The notes under the pieces were generated by a model. The model saw only the letters and a program-made list of their open reading frames with translations. It searched no databases and was not told the DNA's origin. Made by a program: the position numbers and the translations under genes. Positions 33,125 through 41,915 of a stretch of 64,000 nt of DNA are shown here, piece by piece. This DNA is from Clostridia bacterium (GTDB taxonomy: Bacteria > Bacillota_A > Clostridia > UBA1212 > UBA1255): NCBI GenBank assembly GCA_017522515.1, contig JAFWZH010000324.1, forward strand, positions 1 through 64,000, in the 5' to 3' direction. Position 1 is the stretch's first letter. Every line of letters begins with the position of its first letter.

Positions 33125-33159
33125 CGGGTATATCGTGACGTTACGGAGCGATATATCCG
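33125..33159. promoter_or_regulatory. stable hairpin between lcp and neuD-like genes
   Basis: CGGGTATATCG (33125-33135) pairs with CGATATATCCG (33149-33159) with one G-T pair. No T run follows, so it is not a classical terminator; it may be a processing or stabilising element. Confidence 0.5.
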
Positions 33160-33217
33160 TGTGTTATATATGGTAAAATATTAGAAATTATGAAAGCAAG
33201 ATTGGGGTATATTATTC

Positions 33218-33820
33218 ATGAATAGATTAGTTATAGTTGGCGCAGGGGGTCACGGTAAAGTGATTGCCGACAATGCTTTGAGGAATGGATATAAAGATAT
33301 ATTTTTTGTTGATGATTATTTAAAAGGCGAATGCATGGGCTTTGAAATTATAGGAACTCATGCAGATATAGAAGCTTTAGATAATGGGACTACTGATTTT
33401 GTAATAGGCATTGGTAATAATGATTCCAGAAAACTTATAGCAGAAAAATATAATGTAAACTGGGTAAGTATAATACATCCGTCAGCTCAGATTGCAACAA
33501 ATGTTGCAATAGGTCTGGGAACAGTTGTAATGGCAGGTGCAGTTGTTAATGCATGTGCAAAGATAGGAGAGCACTGCATTATTAATACGTGTGCAATTAT
33601 TGAGCATGATGATATTATCGAGAATTATGTACATATTTCGCCACGTGCTGCCGTTGGTGGAACTGTCAATATAGGCGAAAGTACACATATCGGCATAGGA
33701 GCAGTTGTGAAGAATAATATTGATATTTGCTCAGACTGTATTATTGGGGCAGGGGCAGTAGTTGTTAAAAATATTAAGGAGTCGGGAATATACGTCGGTG
33801 TACCGATAAGAAAAAAATGA
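33218..33820 (+). CDS. NeuD/PglD-type sugar O- or N-acetyltransferase
   Basis: A 200-residue left-handed beta-helix acetyltransferase. The N-terminal half is a Rossmann-like sugar-nucleotide domain (LVIVGAGGHGKVIADNAL). The C-terminal half shows hexapeptide repeats, including the catalytic-histidine region CAIIEHDDIIENYVHISP and IGAGAVVVKNI near the end. Such enzymes acetylate a nucleotide sugar or a completed glycan. The acceptor here is unknown. It is followed 9 bases later by a glycosyltransferase. Confidence 0.85.
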   Translation: MNRLVIVGAGGHGKVIADNALRNGYKDIFFVDDYLKGECMGFEIIGTHADIEALDNGTTDFVIGIGNNDSRKLIAEKYNVNWVSIIHPSAQIATNVAIGLGTVVMAGAVVNACAKIGEHCIINTCAIIEHDDIIENYVHISPRAAVGGTVNIGESTHIGIGAVVKNNIDICSDCIIGAGAVVVKNIKESGIYVGVPIRKK

Positions 33821-33829
33821 AGCGTGTTC

Positions 33830-35011
33830 ATGGATATAGTTATATTAGCGCATTTCATAACTGAATTTGTTAAAGACGGAACAAGCCGTTTTGTATATCT
33901 CGCAGAACAATTGAGTCAAACACATAATGTTGAGATCATTACATCCAAGTTTGATCATATAGCAAAGAAGCAGAGAACAACACAAGAATATGATTTGAAA
34001 ACAAAAATAACCCTTTTGGATGAACCTACATATAAGAAAAATGTTTGTCTTCAAAGGTTTGTTAGTCATAGATCTTTTGGAAAACAGGTGAAGAAATACT
34101 TAGCTTCAAGACAGAAGCCTGACGTCATTTATTGCGCGGTTCCATCTTTAGACTGTGCCTATTATGCTGCGCAATATGCGCAAAAACATAATATCAAGTT
34201 CATTATTGATGTGCAGGATTTATGGCCTGAAGCATTTAAAATGGTTTTTAAGGTTCCGGTTGTTAACGATGTGCTATTTTATCCGATGATGAAAAAAGCG
34301 GATTATATATACTCTTGCGCGGATAAAATAGTTGGTGTTTCCAAAACATATTGCGAACGAGCCAAGAAGGTTAATAAAAAAGGTGCTGAGTGCATTCCGG
34401 TATTTCTTGGCACTAAACTTGCCCTTTTCGACAAGTATGTGCAAGAAAATAAGATAGAACGCAATGATGACAAATTTATCTTGGGATATTGTGGCACGTT
34501 AGGACACAGTTATGATATCAAATGCGTGTTGGATGCAATGATTCATCTTCGCAACAATGGACATGACAATATTTCTTTATGGGTTATGGGTGATGGTCCA
34601 TTGAAAAATGATTTCGAAAAATACGCTTTGGATAATCAACTGGACGTAGTGTTTTATGGGCGAGTTTCATATCCCAAAATGTGTGGTTTACTTGCGTCCT
34701 GTGATGTTTGTGTTAATCCAATAACTAAAGGTGCGGCGCAGTCTATAATCAACAAACACGGAGATTATGCTGCATCAGGATTACCCGTTATTAGTACACA
34801 AGAGACATCAGAATACCGTGAATTAATTAGTAGTAGCGGATGTGGCATCAATTGTGAATGTTCTAATTCGGTTCAAGTCGCGGAAGCGGTCATGCGCTTG
34901 CTGATGCAAGATTCCGAATATGTGATGATGAAAAGCAAATCTCGTCAATTAGCCGAAAACTATTTCAATAGAGCCTTTTCCTATCAAAGAATATATCAAT
35001 TGTTTGAATAA
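33830..35011 (+). CDS. glycosyltransferase family 4 protein
   Basis: A 393-residue GT-B glycosyltransferase. The N-terminal half has the variable acceptor domain (DVIYCAVPSLDCAYYAAQYA). The C-terminal half has the GT4 features: FILGYCGTLGHSYDIKCVLD near residue 220, LWVMGDGPLKNDFE, a PKMCGLLASCDVCVNPI segment, and the terminal KHGDYAASGLPVIST loop that binds the nucleotide sugar. It adds one sugar to the lipid-linked repeat unit on the cytosolic face. ATG 33830 is chosen over GTG 33824; neither has a strong site. Confidence 0.85.
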   Translation: MDIVILAHFITEFVKDGTSRFVYLAEQLSQTHNVEIITSKFDHIAKKQRTTQEYDLKTKITLLDEPTYKKNVCLQRFVSHRSFGKQVKKYLASRQKPDVIYCAVPSLDCAYYAAQYAQKHNIKFIIDVQDLWPEAFKMVFKVPVVNDVLFYPMMKKADYIYSCADKIVGVSKTYCERAKKVNKKGAECIPVFLGTKLALFDKYVQENKIERNDDKFILGYCGTLGHSYDIKCVLDAMIHLRNNGHDNISLWVMGDGPLKNDFEKYALDNQLDVVFYGRVSYPKMCGLLASCDVCVNPITKGAAQSIINKHGDYAASGLPVISTQETSEYRELISSSGCGINCECSNSVQVAEAVMRLLMQDSEYVMMKSKSRQLAENYFNRAFSYQRIYQLFE

Positions 35012-35027
35012 AAAGGAGGCGAGAACT

Positions 35028-35879
35028 ATGTCATCATTAAAAGAGCATCAGGATGTTCTATTAGAGTTGCTAATAGAGTTTGATCGAGTTTGCTGTGAGA
35101 ATGATATTAAATATACGTTGTTTGCAGGTTCTGCTTTAGGGGCAGTAAGGCACCAAGGGTTCATTCCGTGGGATGATGATTTAGATATTGCTTTACTACG
35201 GGAAGAGTATGACAAACTAATGAATCTGCCTGATAGCAAATGGAATTCTAAATTTTATATGCAAAAAGAGTATTCGCCACATTGGTTAATGCATTTTTCC
35301 AAATTGCGAAAAAACAACACGACCTGTTTGGAGAAGTATCATCCTAAAGACGCTCAAACGCATCAAGGAATATATATCGATATTTTTCCGATAGATAACG
35401 CTTCTGATAATCCGTTTATCAGGAGATTGCAGTTTTTTTCATCCAAGATCGTGCAAGCAAAGTCTTTTTGGAGAAGAGGATATGAAACAACATCAATTAT
35501 AAAAAAAGTTGTTATGTTATTTTCTTGTGTATTGCCGACAAGTTTGTTTCATAAAGTAGTGACTTTACGAAATAAAAATGATTCAAAAATGGTTCATTCA
35601 TTCTTTGCTGGATCGACAAATTATCGAAAAGGTGTTTTTGAAAGAAAATGGATCTCTGAAACAAAAAATGTACCGTTCAATAATATAATGGTTCCTGTTT
35701 CTACGTATTATCATGATTTGCTGACGATGCAATATGGAGACTACATGGTATTGCCTCCAGAAGATGATCGTAAATGCAAAGTTCATGCAATTCTTGTGGA
35801 TACAGAACACAATTATACGGAGTATGAACATTACAGAGATAATATGACATTTGATGTTTTGACCAAAAGCATAAGATGA
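35028..35879 (+). CDS. LicD-family phosphotransferase
   Basis: A 283-residue LicD-type enzyme. The hallmark motif is complete: TLFAGSALGAVRHQGFIPWD followed by DDLDIAL (residues 31-57), the nucleotidyltransferase-like metal site. LicD proteins transfer phosphocholine from CDP-choline to glycans such as teichoic acid or lipo-oligosaccharide; others transfer ribitol or glycerol phosphate. No licA, licB or licC homologue is in this window. ATG 35028 follows an AAAAGGAGG site. The next gene encodes a surface protein with repeats like choline-binding ones, which would fit a phosphocholine role. Confidence 0.87.
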   Translation: MSSLKEHQDVLLELLIEFDRVCCENDIKYTLFAGSALGAVRHQGFIPWDDDLDIALLREEYDKLMNLPDSKWNSKFYMQKEYSPHWLMHFSKLRKNNTTCLEKYHPKDAQTHQGIYIDIFPIDNASDNPFIRRLQFFSSKIVQAKSFWRRGYETTSIIKKVVMLFSCVLPTSLFHKVVTLRNKNDSKMVHSFFAGSTNYRKGVFERKWISETKNVPFNNIMVPVSTYYHDLLTMQYGDYMVLPPEDDRKCKVHAILVDTEHNYTEYEHYRDNMTFDVLTKSIR

Positions 35880-36015
35880 GATGTGCCTTCGAGTTATTGT
35901 TGTAGAAACGATAAAAGAAGAGGCGCATAACAAACTTGTATCCAATCATTCTAATGGATAAATATATGGCGCAATGAAAGGAGCGAAGATATATAAACTT
36001 ATGCCAAACAGATCT

Positions 36016-36045
36016 AAAAAGAGAAATCTTCGACCTCTCTTTTTA
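36016..36045 (+). terminator. hairpin before the giant surface-protein gene
   Basis: AAAAAGAGA (36016-36024) pairs with TCTCTTTTT (36036-36044). It could end transcription after licD or attenuate the following gene, whose start is 46 bases away. The remaining 35880-36015 bases show no gene. Confidence 0.7.
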
Positions 36046-36089
36046 GTGATAACTTGTGTCGAAGAAAAATATTTAAAAGGAGTTTAAAT

Positions 36090-39000
36090 ATGAGTAAATT
36101 TTTCAAACAATTTTTGGCACTAATGCTTTGCGCATTGATGTTCGTTAACATTATGCCAATGTCTGTGTTTGCGGCATATGATTATGCTCATAACGAGGCA
36201 GAATCTAGTGATGATTACTATGACATCATCAGCAAAAAAGACTGGGATATTGCTCCCGGTATTAAAGAATCTGAGATCGTTTTGAACAACGATGCCGGAG
36301 ACAGACGTCAGGTAATCCACCTGATGGAGGCTGATATCTCTAACGAGTATACCAGAGTTATCAGTTCTTACACAAACATGGATACAAGCAACTACGCTAT
36401 ATCCACAATTCCCGAGCATGCTGCATTCATCGAAAATGAATGGGGCGAAAATGTTGTAGGCGCAATGAACACATGTCTCAGCTGGTACAATAGTGCCGCT
36501 TATGCTGAGGATCCCAGCCGTGTTAATGAGCCTCTCGGATTTATGATGGTTGATGGTGAAGTTTACTTCGACCATTCTGTTGGTTTCCCCACCTGCATCG
36601 TTATCCATAAGGATACTAATGATGCAGGTGAGGCAAGACCTGCGGATATTCCTAAGGTTGAGATGAGAACTGTTACAGACAGCAAAGGACTCAATGGTTG
36701 GGAGGATCAGGTTATTCCTTGCTCTTCCGGTTACATAGTTAAGGACGGTGTGAACCAGAACAAGCCTTCACATGGTTCTGATACAGCTGCTCGTTCTGTA
36801 GTAGGTGTTAAGGCAGATGGATCTATCGTTATCATGATGAATGACGGTCGTCAGGCTCCTTACTCTCTCGGTATGAACATGTATGAGTGTGCTGAGGTTA
36901 TGATCGCTGCAGGTTGCGTATATGCCGCAAACTGTGACGGTGGTGGATCTTCCACATTCATGTCTCAGCGTCCCGGTGAGGACCTTGAAGTAAACTGCTC
37001 TCCCTGTGATGGTGCGCTTCGTCAGAATACTCACGGTATTATGTTTATTTCTACAGCTCCTTCTACCGGAGAGTTCTACAACGCATATCTCCAGACAGAG
37101 AATGACTACTACGTTCCTTACTCTGAGGTTAAGGTTGAGGCTATCGGTCGTGATTTCTCAGGTGCTGAGGCTGCACTTCCTGCTGAAGCAGTTTGGTCTC
37201 TTGCAGACGACAGCTTTGGTACTATGAGCAATGGTGTGTTCACATCCAACGGCAAGACCGGTGAAGTTGTTATCAATCTTAGCTACAACGGAGAAGTTGT
37301 TGGTACTAAGACTATTAACATAGTTAATCCTGAATCTGTGTCCTTTGCACAGACAAGCACCGTAATTCCTTACGGTAAGAGCACAAGCCTTGATATCACA
37401 GCTGCTTATGGTGCATTCGAAGTTTCTTATACTGAAGATGCGTTTGAGTGGACAGTTTCCGATAATGAGGCAGGCGTAAGAGAAGGCCTTGTTTATACAG
37501 CTACAGAGGATACTGCAAAGAATGGCGTAACAATTACTGCAAAGTATAAATATGCTGACCTTGACGCTGCAGTTCTTGAAATCGGCTTCGGCAAGGGTTC
37601 CGAGGTTGTATGGGATTTTGAGGACGGGGACGTTTCTAATTGGCTTGGTATTGCTGATGCTAGAAAGTGGCTCGCTGATAATAACATCATGGAATGTGAA
37701 AATCTCTTCAAGGGTGGTAACTTCAGTGATGACAACAGTTCCACAACATTCCTTTCCTCTGAGGAAATCGGCGGCAAGGTACATAGTGGTGAGTATGCTC
37801 TCGGTGTAGAGCTTGACTTTACACATTCTTCCTTCTCCAGTTGGAGCTATAACATGTTCTTTAATGTAGAGGGACAGACAGTTCTTCGTGATGTTGCAAA
37901 CGGTAAGAATGCAACCCGTCTCGGCATGTGGGTATATATTCCTGAAGAGCTTTGGGAAGGAAACGACCTTTCCGGTATTGCAGCACAGACACAGCTTTAC
38001 GGCGGTTCTTCAGCTGATGACGCAAATAGTTTCCAGGCACATCTTACACTTTCCACATCTACAAAGAGACTAAATGCTCTTAAGGATGAAGATATTCCCG
38101 AGGATCGTTGGGTGTACTGTTACGTAGATCTTACCGGTCACGATTACGTATCTCTCCAGAATCCTGAAAAGCAGATATGGCGTGAGCCCTGCTTCATGCG
38201 CTTCTATACACAGCACTATACCCCCAAGAACCTTATCTTCTATTTTGACGATATTACTCTTGACTATAGTAATGCTGTTGATGATAGAGAGGCTCCTTCT
38301 ATCACAAACCTTACAATCAATACATCCGGCACAGGCGTTCGTTCTTTCAATGCTACTATTGCAGACCATGTAGCAGCAAACACATCCGGACTTGATTATT
38401 CTTCTGCAAAGATTCTTGTTGACGGCGTAGAGCTTCCTGATGTTGTTGCATCCGGTTCTGCTATGAGCAGCAAGGACGTAGCTCTTTGCGGTGGTACACA
38501 TACTGTAACCTTTATTATTAAGGACAATATGGGTAACACCATGAAGCAGAGCAAAACTTTCACTGTTGAGGGTGACGTTCCCGTAACTATCGGTGGACAC
38601 AACGCAACAAACAGTGCTCCTGAGTATGATTCTGTATATTACGTTGATATCAACGTTGCAGACGCAGCAGTTGTTGAGCAGATCACAACAACTCTCAAGC
38701 TCAGCACAGCTCACACTTGGGAAGCAGATTATATGGAACTTGCTGAGGGTATCGAGGCTGAGTACACATATAACTACTATGACAATACAGTAACAGTAAC
38801 TCTCACAAAGACAGCTGAGTGCACACTTGAAGGCGCTCAGACACTTGCAAGCATTCCTGCACGTATTTGGTCCTGGAATGAGGAGGAGAGCGGTGTAACA
38901 GAAGAGGGTATCTTTGCAGAGGGTCTCGGACCTATCGTTTCTGTTGACGTTAAGACAATCCTCGGAAGCGTAAGCTTTGTAGATGGCTATTGCGATGGCT

Positions 39001-41729
39001 ATATTGGAACATTCAATTCCTCCATGCTTGTTTCTACAAACATTAATGATGTAGTTGTTCTTTGGCACGACCATATCGCAGGTGAGGCTCAGAACAAGGA
39101 AGCTACTTGTACAGAAGACGGATACATCGGACGTGTATGGTGCGTAGGATGTAATTGCGTTAAATATAAGGAAGGCGGCGTTTGTACACATAACACAGAC
39201 GGTTGTGGTTCCGTAGTAGATTGGGGCACAGTAGTTAAGGCTACAGGCCACGATTACAAGGATTATGAAGGTGTTCTTAAGTGTGAGTGCGGCGAACTCT
39301 TTAACGGTGAGCTTGACGGCGTTACCTACGTTGACGGTGTTATCGCTGATGGATGGGTTAACGATACATATTACTATGAGAACGGTGTTAAGTTTACAGG
39401 TTCTCACTTAATTAATGGTAAGATGTGCACCTTCGATGAGAATGGTGTGTATCTCCCAAATTATATCTATGATGGCTGGTATATTGTCGGTAACACCGCA
39501 ATGTTCTTCATGAGCAATGAATATTTGACTGGTTATCAAAAGGTTAATAGCCAGCCCCACTTCTTCGATGATAACGGTATGGGATACGATGGTGAGTATA
39601 CCATCGATGGCAAAGTTTGCGTATTTGATAATGGTCGATTTGTTTCATGCGAGGATGAAACAGTTCTTGAAGCAGGTTGGTTTGGCTCAACCGAAAACGT
39701 AAACGGTTTGCATTCTGTAGAATACGTGGTATACGAAGATGCTTCGATTTGCATTACTGGTAGTGGTAACATGATGAATGTAGCAGAAGTTGGTCTTATT
39801 CCGTGGTCTGCATATGTTCAGAAGTTTATTAAAACCATATTTATTGCTAAAGATATTACCAATATCGGTCATCATTCGTTTAGAAACTGTTTCTTCGCTA
39901 CTACTGTAGTGTTTGAAGATGATTCGAAGGTTACAGAAATTGGCGCTTGCGCGTTCTATAACATGAGAAGCTTGAAATCGATTGTACTTTCTGAAAATGT
40001 AAAAATTATCGGAAGTAACGCTTTTGGTCAAACTTATAATTTGACAGAAGTTTATTTGCCTGATGGTGTTCAGACTATTAATAGTCGTGCATTTGTGAAG
40101 TCTAATGCAGATTTGGTGTTAAATGTAGCGGAAGGAACAATTGCTCACAACTTTGCAGTAAATAACGGTTTTGATGTTGAACTTCGTGAAAAGAAGCCTG
40201 TACTTGTTGCTACCGGTGAATGCGGTGAAAATTTGGTATGGTCTTATTACGCGAATGGCAAACTCGTTATTGAAGGAAGCGGAGCAATGTATGATTTTGC
40301 CAACAGAGATGAACAACCCTGGGCAAAATATCGTGAGCAGATTACTTGTATTGAAATTGGTAAGGAAGTCACTCACCTTGGAACATATGCATTTGCATAT
40401 TCTTATAATGTAAAAGCTATTAATTTTGCTGAAGATAGCAAATTGCAAAGTATTGGATCTTTTGCGATCTTCTATATGTATCGCAATTTGACAGAATTGG
40501 TATTACCTGAAAGCGTTGCTACTCTTGCAGGTCAGGCAATTGGTTACAATAGTGCTCTTGTAAATGTTTATATACCTCAGAGAATTAAATCTATTTCTGC
40601 ATATACATTCTTGAATTCTAAAAATGTTGTTTTAAATGTAGCAGAAGGTTCGTATGCAGAAACCTTTGCGGTTAAGAATAGCATTGCATATGATACAAGA
40701 GAATATGTATATTCTGTAATTGATTCTGGATTCTGTGGAACGAATGTAACATGGACATATTATGAGGATGGCAGACTTGTTATTGGTGGAAGCGGAGCAA
40801 TGGATGATTTCGCTAACAGAGATGCACAACCTTGGGCAAAATATCGTGAGCAGATTACTAATATTGTAATTGGTAAGGATATTGTACACCTTGGAAAGTA
40901 TGCATTTGCATATTCCTATAATGTTCGATCTGTTACATTTGAAGAAGGTAGCAAGTTGCAGAGTATAAACTCCTTTGCGATCTTCTATATGTATCGTTAT
41001 CTGACTGATCTTCAGCTTCCTGAAACAGTTAGAACCATTGCAGGACAGGCGTTCGGCTATAACAATGTTTTGGTGGATGTATACATGCCCCAGTCTGTGA
41101 CTTCTATTGCAACAAACGCATTCCTTAATTCGAAGAATGTAATTATGAATGTGGTAGAGGGTACATATGCAGAGACCTTTGCAATAAACAACAACATTGC
41201 TTATATTACAAGAGCCTATACAGAGCAGCCTATTGCCGAGGGTAACTGTGGCATTAATGCAACTTGGGCGTTCTATGCAAATGGCAAGCTTGTTATTAGC
41301 GGAAGCGGAGCAATGGACGATTTCGCTAACAGAGATGCACAACCTTGGGCTGTATTCCGCGAACAGATCACAGATATTGTGATTGGCAAGGATATAACCC
41401 ATATTGGTAAGTATGCGTTTGCTTACGCCTATAACGTAAAGAGTATTACCTTTGAAGAAGGCAGCAAATTGGAAAGCATTGGTGCACTGTCAATTTATTA
41501 TATGCATCGTTATTTGACAGAGATTGTGCTTCCCGAGTCCGTAAAGACTATCTCCGGTCAAGCGTTTGGCTACAATAGTAACCTTGTTAATGTATATATG
41601 CCTGAAAGCTTGACCTCGATTGCGGCAAATACCTTTGTGAATTCCAAAAAAGTAGTATTGAATGTTGTTGAAGGTTCTTATGCTGAAACCTTTGCTAAGG
41701 ACAACGATATTTCATATGAAGTTGAATAA
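36090..41729 (+). CDS. giant secreted NAGPA-type glycosidase with choline-binding-like and LRR modules
   Basis: An 1879-residue exported protein; a signal peptide ends near residue 28 (SVFAA). Residues 75-340 match phosphodiester glycosidase (NAGPA) domains, with the signature NCDGGGSSTFM. Two Ig-like segments follow (about 345-505). Residues 515-735 resemble a carbohydrate-binding sandwich (WDFEDGDVSNW to FYFDDITLDY), then come further Ig-like parts and a cysteine-rich segment (about 1005-1070). Residues 1080-1190 hold GW/YY-rich repeats like choline- or wall-binding modules (DGWVNDTYYYENGVKF, YDGWYIVGNTAMFF). One divergent and three close BspA-type LRR modules end the protein. NAGPA enzymes cleave phosphodiester-linked sugars. 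It probably acts on, or binds, the glycan of this locus. ATG 36090 has an AAAAGGAG site. Confidence 0.85.
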   Translation: MSKFFKQFLALMLCALMFVNIMPMSVFAAYDYAHNEAESSDDYYDIISKKDWDIAPGIKESEIVLNNDAGDRRQVIHLMEADISNEYTRVISSYTNMDTSNYAISTIPEHAAFIENEWGENVVGAMNTCLSWYNSAAYAEDPSRVNEPLGFMMVDGEVYFDHSVGFPTCIVIHKDTNDAGEARPADIPKVEMRTVTDSKGLNGWEDQVIPCSSGYIVKDGVNQNKPSHGSDTAARSVVGVKADGSIVIMMNDGRQAPYSLGMNMYECAEVMIAAGCVYAANCDGGGSSTFMSQRPGEDLEVNCSPCDGALRQNTHGIMFISTAPSTGEFYNAYLQTENDYYVPYSEVKVEAIGRDFSGAEAALPAEAVWSLADDSFGTMSNGVFTSNGKTGEVVINLSYNGEVVGTKTINIVNPESVSFAQTSTVIPYGKSTSLDITAAYGAFEVSYTEDAFEWTVSDNEAGVREGLVYTATEDTAKNGVTITAKYKYADLDAAVLEIGFGKGSEVVWDFEDGDVSNWLGIADARKWLADNNIMECENLFKGGNFSDDNSSTTFLSSEEIGGKVHSGEYALGVELDFTHSSFSSWSYNMFFNVEGQTVLRDVANGKNATRLGMWVYIPEELWEGNDLSGIAAQTQLYGGSSADDANSFQAHLTLSTSTKRLNALKDEDIPEDRWVYCYVDLTGHDYVSLQNPEKQIWREPCFMRFYTQHYTPKNLIFYFDDITLDYSNAVDDREAPSITNLTINTSGTGVRSFNATIADHVAANTSGLDYSSAKILVDGVELPDVVASGSAMSSKDVALCGGTHTVTFIIKDNMGNTMKQSKTFTVEGDVPVTIGGHNATNSAPEYDSVYYVDINVADAAVVEQITTTLKLSTAHTWEADYMELAEGIEAEYTYNYYDNTVTVTLTKTAECTLEGAQTLASIPARIWSWNEEESGVTEEGIFAEGLGPIVSVDVKTILGSVSFVDGYCDGYIGTFNSSMLVSTNINDVVVLWHDHIAGEAQNKEATCTEDGYIGRVWCVGCNCVKYKEGGVCTHNTDGCGSVVDWGTVVKATGHDYKDYEGVLKCECGELFNGELDGVTYVDGVIADGWVNDTYYYENGVKFTGSHLINGKMCTFDENGVYLPNYIYDGWYIVGNTAMFFMSNEYLTGYQKVNSQPHFFDDNGMGYDGEYTIDGKVCVFDNGRFVSCEDETVLEAGWFGSTENVNGLHSVEYVVYEDASICITGSGNMMNVAEVGLIPWSAYVQKFIKTIFIAKDITNIGHHSFRNCFFATTVVFEDDSKVTEIGACAFYNMRSLKSIVLSENVKIIGSNAFGQTYNLTEVYLPDGVQTINSRAFVKSNADLVLNVAEGTIAHNFAVNNGFDVELREKKPVLVATGECGENLVWSYYANGKLVIEGSGAMYDFANRDEQPWAKYREQITCIEIGKEVTHLGTYAFAYSYNVKAINFAEDSKLQSIGSFAIFYMYRNLTELVLPESVATLAGQAIGYNSALVNVYIPQRIKSISAYTFLNSKNVVLNVAEGSYAETFAVKNSIAYDTREYVYSVIDSGFCGTNVTWTYYEDGRLVIGGSGAMDDFANRDAQPWAKYREQITNIVIGKDIVHLGKYAFAYSYNVRSVTFEEGSKLQSINSFAIFYMYRYLTDLQLPETVRTIAGQAFGYNNVLVDVYMPQSVTSIATNAFLNSKNVIMNVVEGTYAETFAINNNIAYITRAYTEQPIAEGNCGINATWAFYANGKLVISGSGAMDDFANRDAQPWAVFREQITDIVIGKDITHIGKYAFAYAYNVKSITFEEGSKLESIGALSIYYMHRYLTEIVLPESVKTISGQAFGYNSNLVNVYMPESLTSIAANTFVNSKKVVLNVVEGSYAETFAKDNDISYEVE
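40215..41729 (+). repeat. three in-frame tandem repeats of 513 bp (171 residues)
   Basis: Modules start at 40215, 40728 and 41241, exactly 513 bases apart, corresponding to residues 1376, 1547 and 1718. Each begins G-x-CGxN-x-x-W and contains GSGAM, NRDxQPWA, REQIT and the LRR_5 body. The first two are full; the last ends with the gene. A diverged fourth copy precedes them (about residues 1193-1375). Confidence 0.9.
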
Positions 41730-41781
41730 TTTGGTGTCTATTAACTGATGAAAAATTGGACTGTGGTTTTTCATTAGACAA

Positions 41782-41821
41782 TTTACGACTCCCGAGCAGT
41801 TCGCTGTTCGGGAGTCGTAAA
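41782..41821 (+). terminator. perfect long hairpin after the giant gene
   Basis: TTTACGACTCCCGA (41782-41795) is fully complementary to TCGGGAGTCGTAAA (41808-41821), a 14-bp stem. No T run follows, but stem strength and position after a 5.6-kb gene suggest a terminator or a message-stabilising end. The next gene begins 95 bases later. Confidence 0.65.
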
Positions 41822-41915
41822 TCATATATGTTTAGAACCTCCACGTGGTATATGATGGTAACGAAAAATCGGCTAATCTAAACAAAACATAGTTAAAATG
41901 GTTAGGAGCGGGAAA

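Noticed and set aside
33125..33159. Hairpin as a terminator splitting the glycan operon
   Set aside because: No T run follows on either strand, so it is listed as a structural element only.
38070..39407. A 445-codon open frame on the minus strand inside the giant surface-protein gene
   Set aside because: It is a mirror of the codon bias of the plus-strand gene. Its product is an implausible Cys/Ile/Asn-rich chain, there is no ribosome binding site, and all domains are on the plus strand.
40632..41402. A 256-codon minus-strand frame across the LRR modules
   Set aside because: It is open only because the 513-base modules repeat the same sequence. Its product simply repeats itself and has no start signal.
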